64,000 nt of DNA from Rhodococcus sp. KRD162 (GTDB taxonomy: Bacteria > Actinomycetota > Actinomycetes > Mycobacteriales > Mycobacteriaceae), in assembly GCF_017168335.1 (NCBI RefSeq), contig NZ_JABFAU010000005.1, forward strand, positions 244,575 to 308,574, in the 5' to 3' direction. The translations under genes and the position numbers were made by a program. Positions within the stretch are counted from its first letter, which is position 1, and each line of letters starts with the position of its first letter. The notes below the pieces were generated by a model that saw only the letters and a list, made by a program, of their open reading frames with translations, made no database searches and had not been told where the DNA came from. This document shows positions 17,442 through 26,368 of this stretch, one piece after another.

Positions 17442-18764
17442 TCAGTGTTGGTCGGTGACGTCCGACGGATCGTCGTCCTCGGTGGATTCTTCGTCGGCTT
17501 CGAGCTTTTCGACGAGCACGGTGGTGATGCGGACGCGGCCCCTCGGGTCCGCTCCCCCTTCACCGCGCAGGAGCAGGCCGTGGGTGATCACCTGCGAACC
17601 GGGCAACGGTACGCGACCGAGTTCGTGGCCGAGCAGCCCACCGACGGTGTCGACTTCCTCGGATTCGATGTCCATGCCGAAAATCTCGCCGAGGTCTTCG
17701 AGTGGAACCCGCGAGGACACTCGATAGCGTCCATCGTCGAGCTCCTCGATGGGCGCTACCTCGTCGGAGTCGTATTCATCGGCGATCTCGCCGACGATTT
17801 CCTCGATGACGTCCTCGATGGTCACCAGACCTGCGATGCCGCCGTACTCGTCGACGAGCAGCGCCATATGGTTGCGATCTCGCTGCATCTCGGCCAGCAG
17901 ACTGTCGAGCGGCTTGGAGTCCGGCACGAACACAGCCGGACGCATCAGCTCGGACACCTGTACTCCGCGCCCACCGTCGGTGGAGTAGTACGTCCGCTGA
18001 ACGAGATCTTTCAGATACACGACGCCGACGACGTCGTCGACGTTCTCGCCTATCACCGGAATCCGCGAATGGCCGCTACGCACGGCCAGGGAAGTGGCTT
18101 GGCCTGCAGACTTGTCGGACTCGATCCACACCATCTCCGGCCGAGGCACCATGACCTCACGGGCAGAGGTGTCACCGAGCTCGAACACCGATTGGATCAT
18201 TCGCCGTTCGTCGTCGGCCACCACGCCGCGCTCGCGGGCCATGTCAACCAATTCCCGAAGTTCGATCTCGGAGGCGAAGGGGCCGTTGCGAAATCCCTTG
18301 CCCGGGGTGATCGCGTTACCGATGAGGATGAGGAGTCGAGAGATCGGGCCGAGGAGCCAACCGAGCGCCCGTAGCGGAAACGCAGCCGCCAGCGCGATCG
18401 AGTACGCGTTCTGGCGGCCGAGGGTTCGCGGGCCGACACCGATCACGACATAGCTGACCAGCACCATGGCCACCACGGTGATCACCAGCGCTGTCGTCGA
18501 ATCGATCAATTGAGTCAGTCCGCCCGCCAGCAGAACGGCGCCGCCGATCTCGCACAGGATGCGCAGCAGGACCATCAAGTTGACGTATCTCGGGCGGTCG
18601 CCGACCACGACGACGAGGCCGGCTGCACCCGGTCGCTCGTCCTTGACCATGTCGTCGATGCGCGCCCGAGAGACCGTGTTCAGCGCGGAGTCGACAGCGG
18701 CGAACATGCCTCCGAGGGGCACCAGTAGAACAGCGAAGACTATGAGTGCGACAGCACTACTCAC
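17442..18764 (-). CDS. CorC/HlyC family membrane protein with CBS pair
   Basis: 440 residues: a DUF21/CNNM-type membrane domain with about four helices (1-140), two CBS domains (about 200-330; [14 protein letters not shown] and [17 protein letters not shown]), and a C-terminal CorC_HlyC domain with [15 protein letters not shown]. The family is implicated in magnesium or cobalt efflux and in cation homeostasis; the older 'hemolysin' label is misleading. GTG start, 40 bp after ybeY on the same strand. Confidence 0.92.
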   Translation of the reverse strand: MSSAVALIVFAVLLVPLGGMFAAVDSALNTVSRARIDDMVKDERPGAAGLVVVVGDRPRYVNLMVLLRILCEIGGAVLLAGGLTQLIDSTTALVITVVAMVLVSYVVIGVGPRTLGRQNAYSIALAAAFPLRALGWLLGPISRLLILIGNAITPGKGFRNGPFASEIELRELVDMARERGVVADDERRMIQSVFELGDTSAREVMVPRPEMVWIESDKSAGQATSLAVRSGHSRIPVIGENVDDVVGVVYLKDLVQRTYYSTDGGRGVQVSELMRPAVFVPDSKPLDSLLAEMQRDRNHMALLVDEYGGIAGLVTIEDVIEEIVGEIADEYDSDEVAPIEELDDGRYRVSSRVPLEDLGEIFGMDIESEEVDTVGGLLGHELGRVPLPGSQVITHGLLLRGEGGADPRGRVRITTVLVEKLEADEESTEDDDPSDVTDQH

Positions 18765-18804
18765 GCGCTAGAACCCCGCACTCCCGCTGGTGCGAACCCA
18801 CACA

Positions 18805-19347
18805 TCATCGCTCCCCACCGTCGACGAAACCGGCCTTGCCCAGCAGCCGAGCATCTCGAACGGCCTGTTCGGCAGCCCGCTCTGCCCGCCGGGCCTCCTC
18901 GTACCACTCGGCGAGAAGCCGGTTCTGCAACTCGAACATCTCTTTCTCTTCGTCCGGTTCGGCGTGGTCGTAGCCCAGCAGGTGCAGTACCCCGTGCACG
19001 GTCAGCAACGCCAGCTCGTGCTCGAGCGAATGGCCTGCGGCAGCGGCCTGGTCCGCGGCGAACGACGGACACAGCACGATGTCGCCGAGCATCGCCGGCC
19101 CCGGCTCGGGGGCATCGGGGCGGCCACCGGGCTCGAGCTCGTCCATCGGAAACGACATCACGTCGGTGGGGCCGGGCAGATCCATCCACCGCATGTGCAG
19201 GTCCGCCATCGTCGCCGAATCCACAAGCACCATCGACAGTTCCGCTGCGGGATGCACGTCCATGCCGGCGATCGCGAATCGGGCGACCGAGACCAGCTCG
19301 GGTTCGGAGATGTCCATCCCCGACTCGTTGGACACTTCGATACTCAT
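18805..19347 (-). CDS. ybeY: Endoribonuclease YbeY
   Basis: Zinc-dependent endoribonuclease for 16S rRNA 3'-end maturation and ribosome quality control. 180 residues with the diagnostic [21 protein letters not shown] metal site (three His). The C-terminal 30 residues are charged and rich in Ala and Arg, as in other actinobacterial forms. It sits between phoH and the CorC-like gene, the usual order. Confidence 0.95.
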   Translation of the reverse strand: MSIEVSNESGMDISEPELVSVARFAIAGMDVHPAAELSMVLVDSATMADLHMRWMDLPGPTDVMSFPMDELEPGGRPDAPEPGPAMLGDIVLCPSFAADQAAAAGHSLEHELALLTVHGVLHLLGYDHAEPDEEKEMFELQNRLLAEWYEEARRAERAAEQAVRDARLLGKAGFVDGGER

Positions 19348-19401
19348 CTAGCCACTACCCACGTTCTCGTTGCCTGCATTACCGTTTCCGTACCGCTGAA
19401 T

Positions 19402-20445
19402 TCATCGTCTCGCCGCACGCGAGCCACCGGCACGGCGTTGGGCTCGGTTCGCAATCACACCGTCCGATGCCGACTCGAAGCGCTCGTATGCGTCGACGAT
19501 CTCGGAGACCAGTCGGTGCCGCACCACATCGCTGCTGTTGAGCTGAGCGAAGTGGATGTCGTCGACGTCTGTGAGAATCTCGGACGCCGCGCGCAGACCC
19601 GATCTCGCGCCGCCGGGAAGGTCGACCTGAGTGACATCGCCGGTGACGACGATCTTCGAGCCGAAGCCCAGACGCGTCAGGAACATCTTCATCTGTTCGG
19701 CGGTGGTGTTCTGCGCCTCGTCGAGAATGATGAAGGCGTCGTTGAGCGTACGACCGCGCATGTACGCGAGTGGAGCGACCTCGATGACGCCCGCCTGCAT
19801 CAACTTGGGGATCGCTTCGTCGTCCATCATGTCGTGCAATGCATCGTGCAGCGGGCGCAGGTACGGGTCGATCTTCTCGTGCAACGTTCCGGGAAGAAAA
19901 CCGAGCCGCTCCCCTGCCTCCACTGCCGGACGCGTCAGGATGATGCGGGTGACCTGCTTGGTCTGCAATGCCTGTACGGCCTTGGCCATCGCGAGGTACG
20001 TCTTGCCGGTACCTGCAGGCCCGACGCCGAACACGATCGTGTTCGCATCGATCGCGTCCACGTACCGCTTCTGGTTCAGAGTCTTGGGCCGGATCGTCTT
20101 GCCGCGACGCGACAGGATGTCCAAGCTCAGGACCTCGGCGGGTGAATCCGATACGCCCTCGGTGAGCATGGCGACCGAGCGCCGCACCGCGTCGGGTGTC
20201 ACCGGTTGAGCGCGCTTGGCCAGCGCGGCCAGCTCGGAGATCACCCGTTCGGCCAGAGCCACGTCGGCCACTTTCCCGGTGAGCGTCACGGCGTTTCCTC
20301 GTACGTGGACATCTGCCGTCAGCATCTGTTCGAGCGCCCGCAGGTTCTCGTCCGACTGTCCCAGCAGTGGCATCACTGCTTCGGGGGCGAGCTCCAAGGT
20401 GGACCGAACATCGCGCTCGGCGGGGAATTCGCTGTGTTCACTCAC
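19402..20445 (-). CDS. phoH: PhoH-like ATPase
   Basis: 347-residue P-loop protein with Walker A GPAGTGKTYLAMAKAV and Walker B FIILDEAQNTT, preceded by an N-terminal nucleic-acid-binding region (NLRALEQMLTADVHVRGNAVTLTG). The family is linked to RNA metabolism and is nearly always next to ybeY; the exact reaction is not settled. The C-terminal 20 residues are basic. First gene of the phoH-ybeY-corC-era run. Confidence 0.93.
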   Translation of the reverse strand: MSEHSEFPAERDVRSTLELAPEAVMPLLGQSDENLRALEQMLTADVHVRGNAVTLTGKVADVALAERVISELAALAKRAQPVTPDAVRRSVAMLTEGVSDSPAEVLSLDILSRRGKTIRPKTLNQKRYVDAIDANTIVFGVGPAGTGKTYLAMAKAVQALQTKQVTRIILTRPAVEAGERLGFLPGTLHEKIDPYLRPLHDALHDMMDDEAIPKLMQAGVIEVAPLAYMRGRTLNDAFIILDEAQNTTAEQMKMFLTRLGFGSKIVVTGDVTQVDLPGGARSGLRAASEILTDVDDIHFAQLNSSDVVRHRLVSEIVDAYERFESASDGVIANRAQRRAGGSRAARR

Positions 20446-20535
20446 GTGGTGGCTATGGCCTGCTCTCTTGTTTCGACGATGAAGACATCAAGTGGTGTTC
20501 GGTGAAGTTTAACGCCGACGGATCGATGCGCATTC

Positions 20536-21291
20536 CTATTGTTCGTCGCCTCGGCCCAGCACGGCGTCGAGCGAGAGCGCCCAGCATCGCGAATCGGGAT
20601 CGAGAAACGCGAAGTGGTCCTCGCCTGGCACGATCGTCAGCCGCGCATCGTCTCCGGCCGCCCGCGCGGCCTGCACGTACCGCTCGCTCTGCGCTACCGG
20701 CACCTGAACGTCCTGCGATCCGTGCAGACAGATCGTCGGAATGCCGATGGGTGCACGGGCCGCAGGCGAGGCCGATCGGTACAGCACGGGGTCGTCCTCG
20801 TACCGAGCCTCCAGCAATGCCTCGACCGCGGGGTTGGTCCGTCCGAATGCGCTCGGCTCGAGATCGAGAACCCCGGCTTGGGCAACGATGCGCGACGGGC
20901 GCACCGCCGTGTCGGTCTCGCCGCCGAGCCACACTGCGAGGTGTCCGCCTGCGGAATGCCCGACAACGCGTACATCGTCGACACCGACCGGCGCGTGACG
21001 CTGCACGTCACCTGCGACAACGTCGAGTGCCGAGCGCACGTCCTGCTGCATCTGCGGCCAATGCCCACCCGCACCGACGCGTCGATACTCGATGTTCCAC
21101 GCGACAGCGCCTGCGCGGGCGAGGGCTCGGGCGAATTGTGTCCCCAGGTTCGATCCGTACTGTCCACTCCAGAAGCCACCGTGCACCACCACGACCACCG
21201 GCGTCGATGTGTCGACGGGTTCGGCCGGCAGGTACAGATGGCCGAACTGCTCCGGGTGTTCGCCGTAGGCGATCTTGATTCGTGCGCTCAT
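20536..21291 (-). CDS. Alpha/beta hydrolase (esterase/lipase-like)
   Basis: 251-residue soluble hydrolase. Oxyanion motif HGGFW near 38, nucleophile S113 in GHSAGGH, acid in HGSQDVQVP, and catalytic His in GEDHFAFLDP. The HGGxW plus GHSAGG pair resembles the kynurenine formamidase/BD-FAE type of esterase. The ATG overlaps the rsmE stop (ATGA, 21288-21291), which selects this start over an upstream in-frame ATG. Substrate unknown. Confidence 0.88.
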   Translation of the reverse strand: MSARIKIAYGEHPEQFGHLYLPAEPVDTSTPVVVVVHGGFWSGQYGSNLGTQFARALARAGAVAWNIEYRRVGAGGHWPQMQQDVRSALDVVAGDVQRHAPVGVDDVRVVGHSAGGHLAVWLGGETDTAVRPSRIVAQAGVLDLEPSAFGRTNPAVEALLEARYEDDPVLYRSASPAARAPIGIPTICLHGSQDVQVPVAQSERYVQAARAAGDDARLTIVPGEDHFAFLDPDSRCWALSLDAVLGRGDEQ

Positions 21292-22061
21292 GCGGTCTGG
21301 AAGTCGGGCGGCAGTTGGGTCCATCGTGAGGTCAGTACGCCCAGCGCACCGAGAGCGACGGCCCCTGCTGTCGACGTCCGCAGCACCGTCGGGCCGAGCA
21401 CCACTGGGGTGGCCCCTGCCTCGGTGAGAGCGGCGACTTCACGGTCGTCCAGGCCACCCTCGGGTCCGACGACTATCGCGACCTCGGGCACCTCGCCGAA
21501 CGGCAGGTCACGAAACGCCGAGGTGGCCTCCTCGTGCAGCACGGCCACGATCCCCCCGCGCTCGACGATGTCGCCCACCAGGGCATAGACCGACCGTGAA
21601 TCGTGTAGCTCGGCCACCTCCGGAATGTATGCCCGGCGTGACTGCTTGGCCGCCTCGGCTGCCGTACTACGCCACTTCGCGACGCCCTTGACGGCCTTGG
21701 GGCCCTCCCATCGCGCCACGCATCGTGAGGACTGCCAGGGCACCACCGCGTCGATGCCTGCCTCGGTGGCCAGCTCGACCGCAAGCTCGGACCGATCTGC
21801 CTTCGGCAGCGCCTGGACGAGCGTCACGGCAGGAGTCGGCGGCGGCATCTCGCTGCGTGACTGGACGGTCAGCTCCAGTCGGTTCTTCTCCGCAGCCGAG
21901 ACGACCGTGTCGGCCAACCCACCTGCCCCGTCACCGAGCAGTACTCGCTCGCCGACGCGGATGCGTCGAACCGTCGCGGCGTGATGTCCTTCTTTGCCGT
22001 CGAGGACTGCGAGTTCGCCGACCTGCGGCAACGGGGAGAGGTAAAAGACCGTGGGGGCCAT
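21288..22061 (-). CDS. rsmE: 16S rRNA (uracil-1498-N3)-methyltransferase
   Basis: SPOUT-family methyltransferase modifying U1498 of 16S rRNA. 257 residues: an N-terminal PUA-like domain (KEGHHAATVRRIRVGERVLLGDG) and a SPOUT domain with VTLVQALPKADRSELAVELATE and the SAM-binding knot VAIVVGPEGGLDDREV...GPTVLRTSTA. It follows dnaJ by three bases and is coupled to the esterase gene. Confidence 0.94.
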   Translation of the reverse strand: MAPTVFYLSPLPQVGELAVLDGKEGHHAATVRRIRVGERVLLGDGAGGLADTVVSAAEKNRLELTVQSRSEMPPPTPAVTLVQALPKADRSELAVELATEAGIDAVVPWQSSRCVARWEGPKAVKGVAKWRSTAAEAAKQSRRAYIPEVAELHDSRSVYALVGDIVERGGIVAVLHEEATSAFRDLPFGEVPEVAIVVGPEGGLDDREVAALTEAGATPVVLGPTVLRTSTAGAVALGALGVLTSRWTQLPPDFQTA

Positions 22062-22064
22062 GGA

Positions 22065-23222
22065 TCAGCGACCGCTGAAGGCTTCCCGCAACCGCGAGAA
22101 CAGTCCGCCGCTGTGCGCCGAACCGGTGGTGACGACCTCGGCCGCATCACGATCCCGAATGGACTTGAGCTGTTCGAGCAGTTGTGTCTGCTTGCTGTCC
22201 AACTTGGTCGGCACGATGACCTCGAGGTGCGCGTGCAGATCGCCGCGGATACCGGAGCGGAGCTTCGGCATTCCGTGACCGCGTAGCACTGTCGTCGAGT
22301 TCGGTTGCGTACCTTGCTCGATCGAGATCTCAGTGGGTCCGTCGATGATCGCGTCGACAGACACGGCCGTGCCGAGTGCGGCGTCGACCATCGGGACACG
22401 CACGGTGCAGTGCAGATCGTCACCGTCACGGACGAACACCTCGTGCTGCTGTTCGACGATTTCGACGTAGAGATCTCCTGCGGGGCCGCCGCCTGGGCCT
22501 ACTTCGCCCTGCGAGGCGAGTCGAATCCGCATGCCGTTGCTCACTCCGACCGGAACCTTGACGGAGATGTCTCGACGCGAGCGCACGCGTCCGTCGCCGC
22601 CGCACTTGCGGCACGGGTCCGGGATGGTCTCGCCTGCACCTCGGCACGTCGGGCACGGACGGCTGGTCATGACCTGGCCGAGGAACGAACGCTGCACCGA
22701 CTGCACTTCGCCGGCACCGCCGCAGGTCTCACAGCGAACTGGCTTGGAGTCTCCGTTGGTGCCCGAGCCGGTGCACAGATCGCACAGGACGGCCGTGTCG
22801 ACGGTGATGTGCTTGGTCACCCCGGTCGCGCACTCGTCGAGCGTGAGCTTGGTTCTGAGCAGCGAGTCCGCTCCCGGCTGCACCCGCCCCTTGGGGCCGC
22901 GCTGCGCGCCGCCTGCGCCGCCGCCGAAGAAGGCCTCGAACACATCTCCCAGGCCGCCGCCGAAGCCGGCACCACCGAACCCACCGCCGCCGCCTCCGCC
23001 GCCCTGCTGCAACGGGTCGCCGCCGAGGTCGACGATGCGGCGCTTCTCCGGGTCGGAGAGCACCTCGTATGCGGTGGAGATCTCCTTGAATCGGGCCTGC
23101 GCGGCCTCGTCCGGGTTGACGTCCGGGTGCAGCTCTCGCGCCAGCTTGCGGTAGGCGCGCTTGATCTCCTGGTCCGTCGCCTGCTGGCCGACGCCCAAAG
23201 TCCCGTAATAATCCCGTGCCAC
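22065..23222 (-). CDS. dnaJ: Chaperone protein DnaJ (DnaJ2)
   Basis: Hsp40 co-chaperone of DnaK. 385 residues: J domain with LHPDVNPDE (HPD motif), a Gly/Phe-rich linker (about 75-105), four CXXCXGXG repeats ([32 protein letters not shown]) and C-terminal substrate domains. GTG start. Located between hrcA and rsmE as in other Actinobacteria, and probably under HrcA control, though I found no clear CIRCE element next to it. Confidence 0.96.
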   Translation of the reverse strand: MARDYYGTLGVGQQATDQEIKRAYRKLARELHPDVNPDEAAQARFKEISTAYEVLSDPEKRRIVDLGGDPLQQGGGGGGGGFGGAGFGGGLGDVFEAFFGGGAGGAQRGPKGRVQPGADSLLRTKLTLDECATGVTKHITVDTAVLCDLCTGSGTNGDSKPVRCETCGGAGEVQSVQRSFLGQVMTSRPCPTCRGAGETIPDPCRKCGGDGRVRSRRDISVKVPVGVSNGMRIRLASQGEVGPGGGPAGDLYVEIVEQQHEVFVRDGDDLHCTVRVPMVDAALGTAVSVDAIIDGPTEISIEQGTQPNSTTVLRGHGMPKLRSGIRGDLHAHLEVIVPTKLDSKQTQLLEQLKSIRDRDAAEVVTTGSAHSGGLFSRLREAFSGR

Positions 23223-23319
23223 GTCGTCTCTTTCGTCCTAGAAGATGAATCTCGTTCGTTGATGCTGTGTGCCGGCGGCCTTGCCCCCGCTACCGGCGGT
23301 CGATCGGTTCGTGCTGCTC

Positions 23320-24363
23320 TCAGCGCTCGGCCAGGACCTCACCGATGTATCTGGCAACCGCGGCGACCGACGCGATTGTTCCTGGGTAGTCCATTCGGGT
23401 CGGCCCGAGGACACCCATGCCACCGAGGACCATGCCAGCCGAGCCGTACCCGGTGGAAATCACCGAGGTTCCGCGCATCTCCTCGACCTGCGTTTCCTCG
23501 CCGATCCGCACGGTGACGGTGCGGGTGTCCTGTGTCACAGCGAGCAATTTGAGGACCACCACTTGTTCTTCCAGCGCCTCGAGTACCGCCCGGAGCGACC
23601 CGGGAAACCCCGCGTCGCCTGCGAAGTCCGCCGCGTTGCGGGTCAGGTTTGCCGTTCCGCCGAGAACCAAGCGTTCTTCGGGGTACTCGACCAGCGTTTC
23701 CACCAGCACCGTGGCCGAACGAATCATCGCGTCGCGCAGGCCGGGCGGTGAGTTCTCGGCGAGTTCGGCCACGGCGGCGGATGCGGCAGCCAGACGCTTG
23801 CCCTCCAATGCGCCGCCGAGAAGCCTGCGCAGTTGCGCCAGATTCTCGTCGTCGATGACGTCACCGAGTTCGACGATGCGTTGATCGACTCGGCCCGAGT
23901 CGGTGATGAGCACCAACAGCAGCCGGGCCGGAGTGAGCGCGACCACCTCGAGGTGTCGAACCGAGGATGCCGACAGAGTCGGGTACTGCACCACGGCGAC
24001 CTGACGGGTCAACTGAGCGAGCAATCGCACGCCGCGTCGCAGAACATCGTCCAGGTCGACGCCGTTCTCGAGGAACTCGAGGATGGCGCGGCGTTCGGCC
24101 GCCGACAGCGGTTTGACGTCGGCAATCCGGTCGACGAACTGCCGGTAACCCTTGTCGGTGGGGACCCGGCCCGAGCTGGTGTGTGGCTGGGCGATGTACC
24201 CCTCGGCCTCGAGCACCGCCATGTCGTTGCGCACCGTTGCACTCGACACCCCCAAGTTGTGCCGCTCGACCAAAGCACGTGATCCGACGGGTTCCTGAGT
24301 GGACACGTAGTCCGCCACGATCGCTCGTAGAACCTCGAACCGCCTGTCGTCGGTGCTCGACAT
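23320..24363 (-). CDS. hrcA: Heat-inducible transcription repressor HrcA
   Basis: Repressor of class I heat-shock genes that binds CIRCE and is kept active by GroEL. 347 residues; N-terminal winged helix [31 protein letters not shown] with [18 protein letters not shown], then a GAF-like dimerisation domain. Strong GGAGG upstream of the ATG. The 133-bp gap to the divergent small gene was searched for a CIRCE inverted repeat (TTAGCACTC-N9-GAGTGCTAA) and none was seen. Confidence 0.95.
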   Translation of the reverse strand: MSSTDDRRFEVLRAIVADYVSTQEPVGSRALVERHNLGVSSATVRNDMAVLEAEGYIAQPHTSSGRVPTDKGYRQFVDRIADVKPLSAAERRAILEFLENGVDLDDVLRRGVRLLAQLTRQVAVVQYPTLSASSVRHLEVVALTPARLLLVLITDSGRVDQRIVELGDVIDDENLAQLRRLLGGALEGKRLAAASAAVAELAENSPPGLRDAMIRSATVLVETLVEYPEERLVLGGTANLTRNAADFAGDAGFPGSLRAVLEALEEQVVVLKLLAVTQDTRTVTVRIGEETQVEEMRGTSVISTGYGSAGMVLGGMGVLGPTRMDYPGTIASVAAVARYIGEVLAER

Positions 24364-24452
24364 CGGTGCCCACCTCCGTTCTCGTTTCCAATCGCCGCTC
24401 GAGTCTAGTAGCCGACCGACGCATGATGGTGCAAGGCCTTACTGTGGTCCGA

Positions 24453-24500
24453 GTGGAAACTGTCTGTCGATTCGGTCCAGTGGCTCGGGGCTCGCGATGA
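24453..24500 (+). CDS. Possible 15-codon leaderless upstream reading frame
   Basis: GTG-started frame of 15 codons (VETVCRFGPVARGSR) whose TGA overlaps the ATG of the next gene as ATGA. A TACTGT hexamer (24440-24445) ends 7 nt before the GTG. The downstream gene has no clear ribosome binding site, so this frame could deliver ribosomes to it by coupling. Short frames arise by chance, so confidence is low. Confidence 0.3.
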   Translation: METVCRFGPVARGSR

Positions 24501-24802
24501 TTTTCAAAGGCGTCCGCGACGGAAAGCCGTACCCCGAGCACGGACTCTCCATCCGGGACTGGTCGAGAATTCCGCCACGCCAACTGCGTTTGGACGAGAT
24601 CGTCACCACCACGAAGGTGCTCGAACTGGACCGGTTGTTGTCCGAGGACTCCACCTTCTACGGTGACCTCTTCCCGCACGCTGTGCAGTTCCGCGGCGTC
24701 ATCTATCTGGAGGACGGCCTGCACCGAGCGGTTCGGGCGGCTCTACGGAATCGAACGGTGTTGCACGCCAGGGTGTTCGACTACGACGCACTCGGTGCCT
24801 GA
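24497..24802 (+). CDS. Conserved hypothetical protein (Rv2375-like)
   Basis: 101-residue soluble protein found between hrcA and hemN in mycobacteria. The sequence is strongly conserved as I recall it (MIFKGVRDGKPYPEHGLS, ELDRLLSEDSTFYGDLFPHA, YLEDGLHRAVRAALRNRT). No membrane segment, signal or catalytic motif is evident. The high conservation and lone position suggest a housekeeping role. It converges on hemW with only 10 bp between them. Confidence 0.85.
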   Translation: MIFKGVRDGKPYPEHGLSIRDWSRIPPRQLRLDEIVTTTKVLELDRLLSEDSTFYGDLFPHAVQFRGVIYLEDGLHRAVRAALRNRTVLHARVFDYDALGA

Positions 24803-24812
24803 GGCCGAGTTC

Positions 24813-26030
24813 TCACGCCGCGGCGATGCTGCGCACCACTGCATCCGCGAGCAACCGGCCCCGATCGGTCAGTACCAGCCGATCACCGCACCGCAGCATG
24901 AGCCCGTCCGCGACGGTCTGCTCGGCGGCGGCACGCTCGGCAGGGCCGAGCAGAGCCATCGGCACCCCCGAGCGCAATCGCACGGTCAACATCAGCTCCT
25001 CCAGGTGCCGATCCTCGACACTGAGTACCTCGCTCCCCATGACCGGCAGCTGCCCAGCTGCGAGGCGATCGGCGTACGCAGCAGGATGCTTGACGTTCCA
25101 GAATCGGGTACCGCCGATGTGGCTGTGCGCTCCAGGGCCGGCACCCCACCAGTCGCCGCCATCCCAGTAACCGATGTTGTGACGGCACTGTGCATCGGCG
25201 TCGGCGGCCCAGTTCGATACCTCGTACCAGGACAGGCCCGCAGCACCGAGGGCTGTGTCGATGCGCTCGTAGCGGCTCGCCAGTACATCGTCGTCCGGAG
25301 CGGGCAACTCGCCACGCCGCACCTTGCGCGCCATGGCAGTTCCGTCCTCGATGATCAACGCGTAGGCCGACACGTGGTCGACACCGGCATCGAGTACCGC
25401 GGCGAGCGACTGGTCGAGGTCACTGTCTCGCTCGCCGGGGGTGCCGTAGATGAGGTCGAGGTTGACGTGCTCGAAACCGGCAGCGCGCGCCTCCTTGGCG
25501 GCCGCGACCGCCCGGCCGGGCGTGTGGGTTCGATCGAGTACGGCGAGCACGTGCGGCGCGGCGGATTGCATTCCGAGCGAGACTCGGGTGAAGCCTGCCC
25601 CCCGAAGTCGGTCGAAGAATTCCGCGGATGTCGATTCGGGGTTGGATTCGGTGGTCACCTCGCCGCCGTCGGTGAGTCCGAAACTGGACCGGACGGCACC
25701 GAGAACCTCGGCCAGACCGTCGCCCCCCAGCAGTGACGGCGTGCCACCACCGACGAAGACCGTGTCAGCTGTCGGAACTCGCCCGGTCCCCGCCTCGATC
25801 AGGGCCGCGGCGGTGTCCAGCTCACGTCGCAGACCCTCCAGCCAGGACTGCGGCGACGCCGAGGTCCCCAACTCGCCCGCCGTGTAGGTGTTGAAATCGC
25901 AGTACCCGCATCTCGTCGCGCAGAACGGGACATGTACGTAGATGCCGAACGCTCGGTCCCCCACGCCGGCGAATGCCTCGTGCGGCAACTCGAAGTCGGA
26001 CGGGATGGAGACGGCGTTGTTCACGCTCAC
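24813..26030 (-). CDS. hemW: Radical SAM heme chaperone HemW (HemN-like)
   Basis: 405 residues. Radical SAM cluster motif in YVHVPFCATRCGYCDFNTY, GGGTPSLL glycine-rich SAM motif, and a C-terminal HemN_C domain with LEELMLTVRLRSGVPM. Family members were called oxygen-independent coproporphyrinogen oxidase; those with this CXXXCXXC pattern lacking the extra HemN residues act as heme chaperones. Start is uncertain: GTG at 26030 (GTG-AGC-GTG) or 26024; neither has a strong ribosome binding site. Divergent from the sulfur operon. Confidence 0.9.
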   Translation of the reverse strand: MSVNNAVSIPSDFELPHEAFAGVGDRAFGIYVHVPFCATRCGYCDFNTYTAGELGTSASPQSWLEGLRRELDTAAALIEAGTGRVPTADTVFVGGGTPSLLGGDGLAEVLGAVRSSFGLTDGGEVTTESNPESTSAEFFDRLRGAGFTRVSLGMQSAAPHVLAVLDRTHTPGRAVAAAKEARAAGFEHVNLDLIYGTPGERDSDLDQSLAAVLDAGVDHVSAYALIIEDGTAMARKVRRGELPAPDDDVLASRYERIDTALGAAGLSWYEVSNWAADADAQCRHNIGYWDGGDWWGAGPGAHSHIGGTRFWNVKHPAAYADRLAAGQLPVMGSEVLSVEDRHLEELMLTVRLRSGVPMALLGPAERAAAEQTVADGLMLRCGDRLVLTDRGRLLADAVVRSIAAA

Positions 26031-26085
26031 CAGTGTCCCAGAGTCGGCGATCGACTCTGCCCACCCGCCGTCGGGCAGGTCTGCC

Positions 26086-26119
26086 AGCCTATTTACCCGA
26101 AAAACGGGGTAAATAGGCT
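26086..26119. promoter_or_regulatory. Perfect 13-bp inverted repeat upstream of the sulfite reductase leader
   Basis: Arms AGCCTATTTACCC (26086-26098) and GGGTAAATAGGCT (26107-26119) with an 8-nt spacer GAAAAACG. The centre-to-centre distance of 21 bp is two helical turns, fitting a dimeric regulator. There is no T tract after either arm, so a terminator is less likely. It lies 43 bp upstream of the leader GTG and 56 bp from the divergent hemW start. Confidence 0.6.
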
Positions 26120-26148
26120 CCGCGGTCGGCAATGCTGCGATGACGTGG

Positions 26149-26154
26149 CACAAT
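26149..26154 (+). promoter_or_regulatory. Candidate -10 of the sulfite reductase operon
   Basis: CACAAT (one mismatch to TANNNT) ends 7 nt before the leader-peptide GTG at 26162, so the leader would be translated from a leaderless mRNA. Confidence 0.4.
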
Positions 26155-26161
26155 GGCACCC

Positions 26162-26254
26162 GTGACCGACTCAGGAGTTCGACTCGTGGCGCGCCGCCAT
26201 GTCGATCTCGGCCGCGTCTGTAGCGCGTCGTGTCGATGCACGTCCGGCTGCTGA
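26162..26254 (+). CDS. Putative cysteine-responsive leader peptide of the sulfur assimilation operon
   Basis: 30-codon frame starting GTG and ending TGA. The central part is RLVARRHVDLGRV, the recurring core of actinobacterial putative leader peptides. The last 11 codons contain four cysteines (CSASCRCTSGC). No ribosome binding site precedes it, but a -10-like hexamer does. Poly-Cys leaderless short frames are reported in mycobacteria as cysteine-responsive attenuators of sulfur genes. Translation through the Cys codons would sense Cys-tRNA supply and control the sulfite reductase gene that starts 114 nt after the leader stop. Confidence 0.75.
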   Translation: MTDSGVRLVARRHVDLGRVCSASCRCTSGC

Positions 26255-26368
26255 CCAGCCTCCTTCGAGCACGTCCATTCGATTCACCGGCACTCCCTTC
26301 ATGTGGGTAGCGCACATCCACGCGCACAACCCGAGAGCCGGCCCGCACAGAAGATGCAGGAGCATTGC

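Noticed and set aside
24364-24496. CIRCE element for HrcA
   Set aside because: No TTAGCACTC-N9-GAGTGCTAA or close variant on either strand in this gap or before dnaJ.
26086-26119. Intrinsic terminator for hemW or the sulfur operon
   Set aside because: It lies upstream of both genes' starts and has no T tract, so an operator is more likely.
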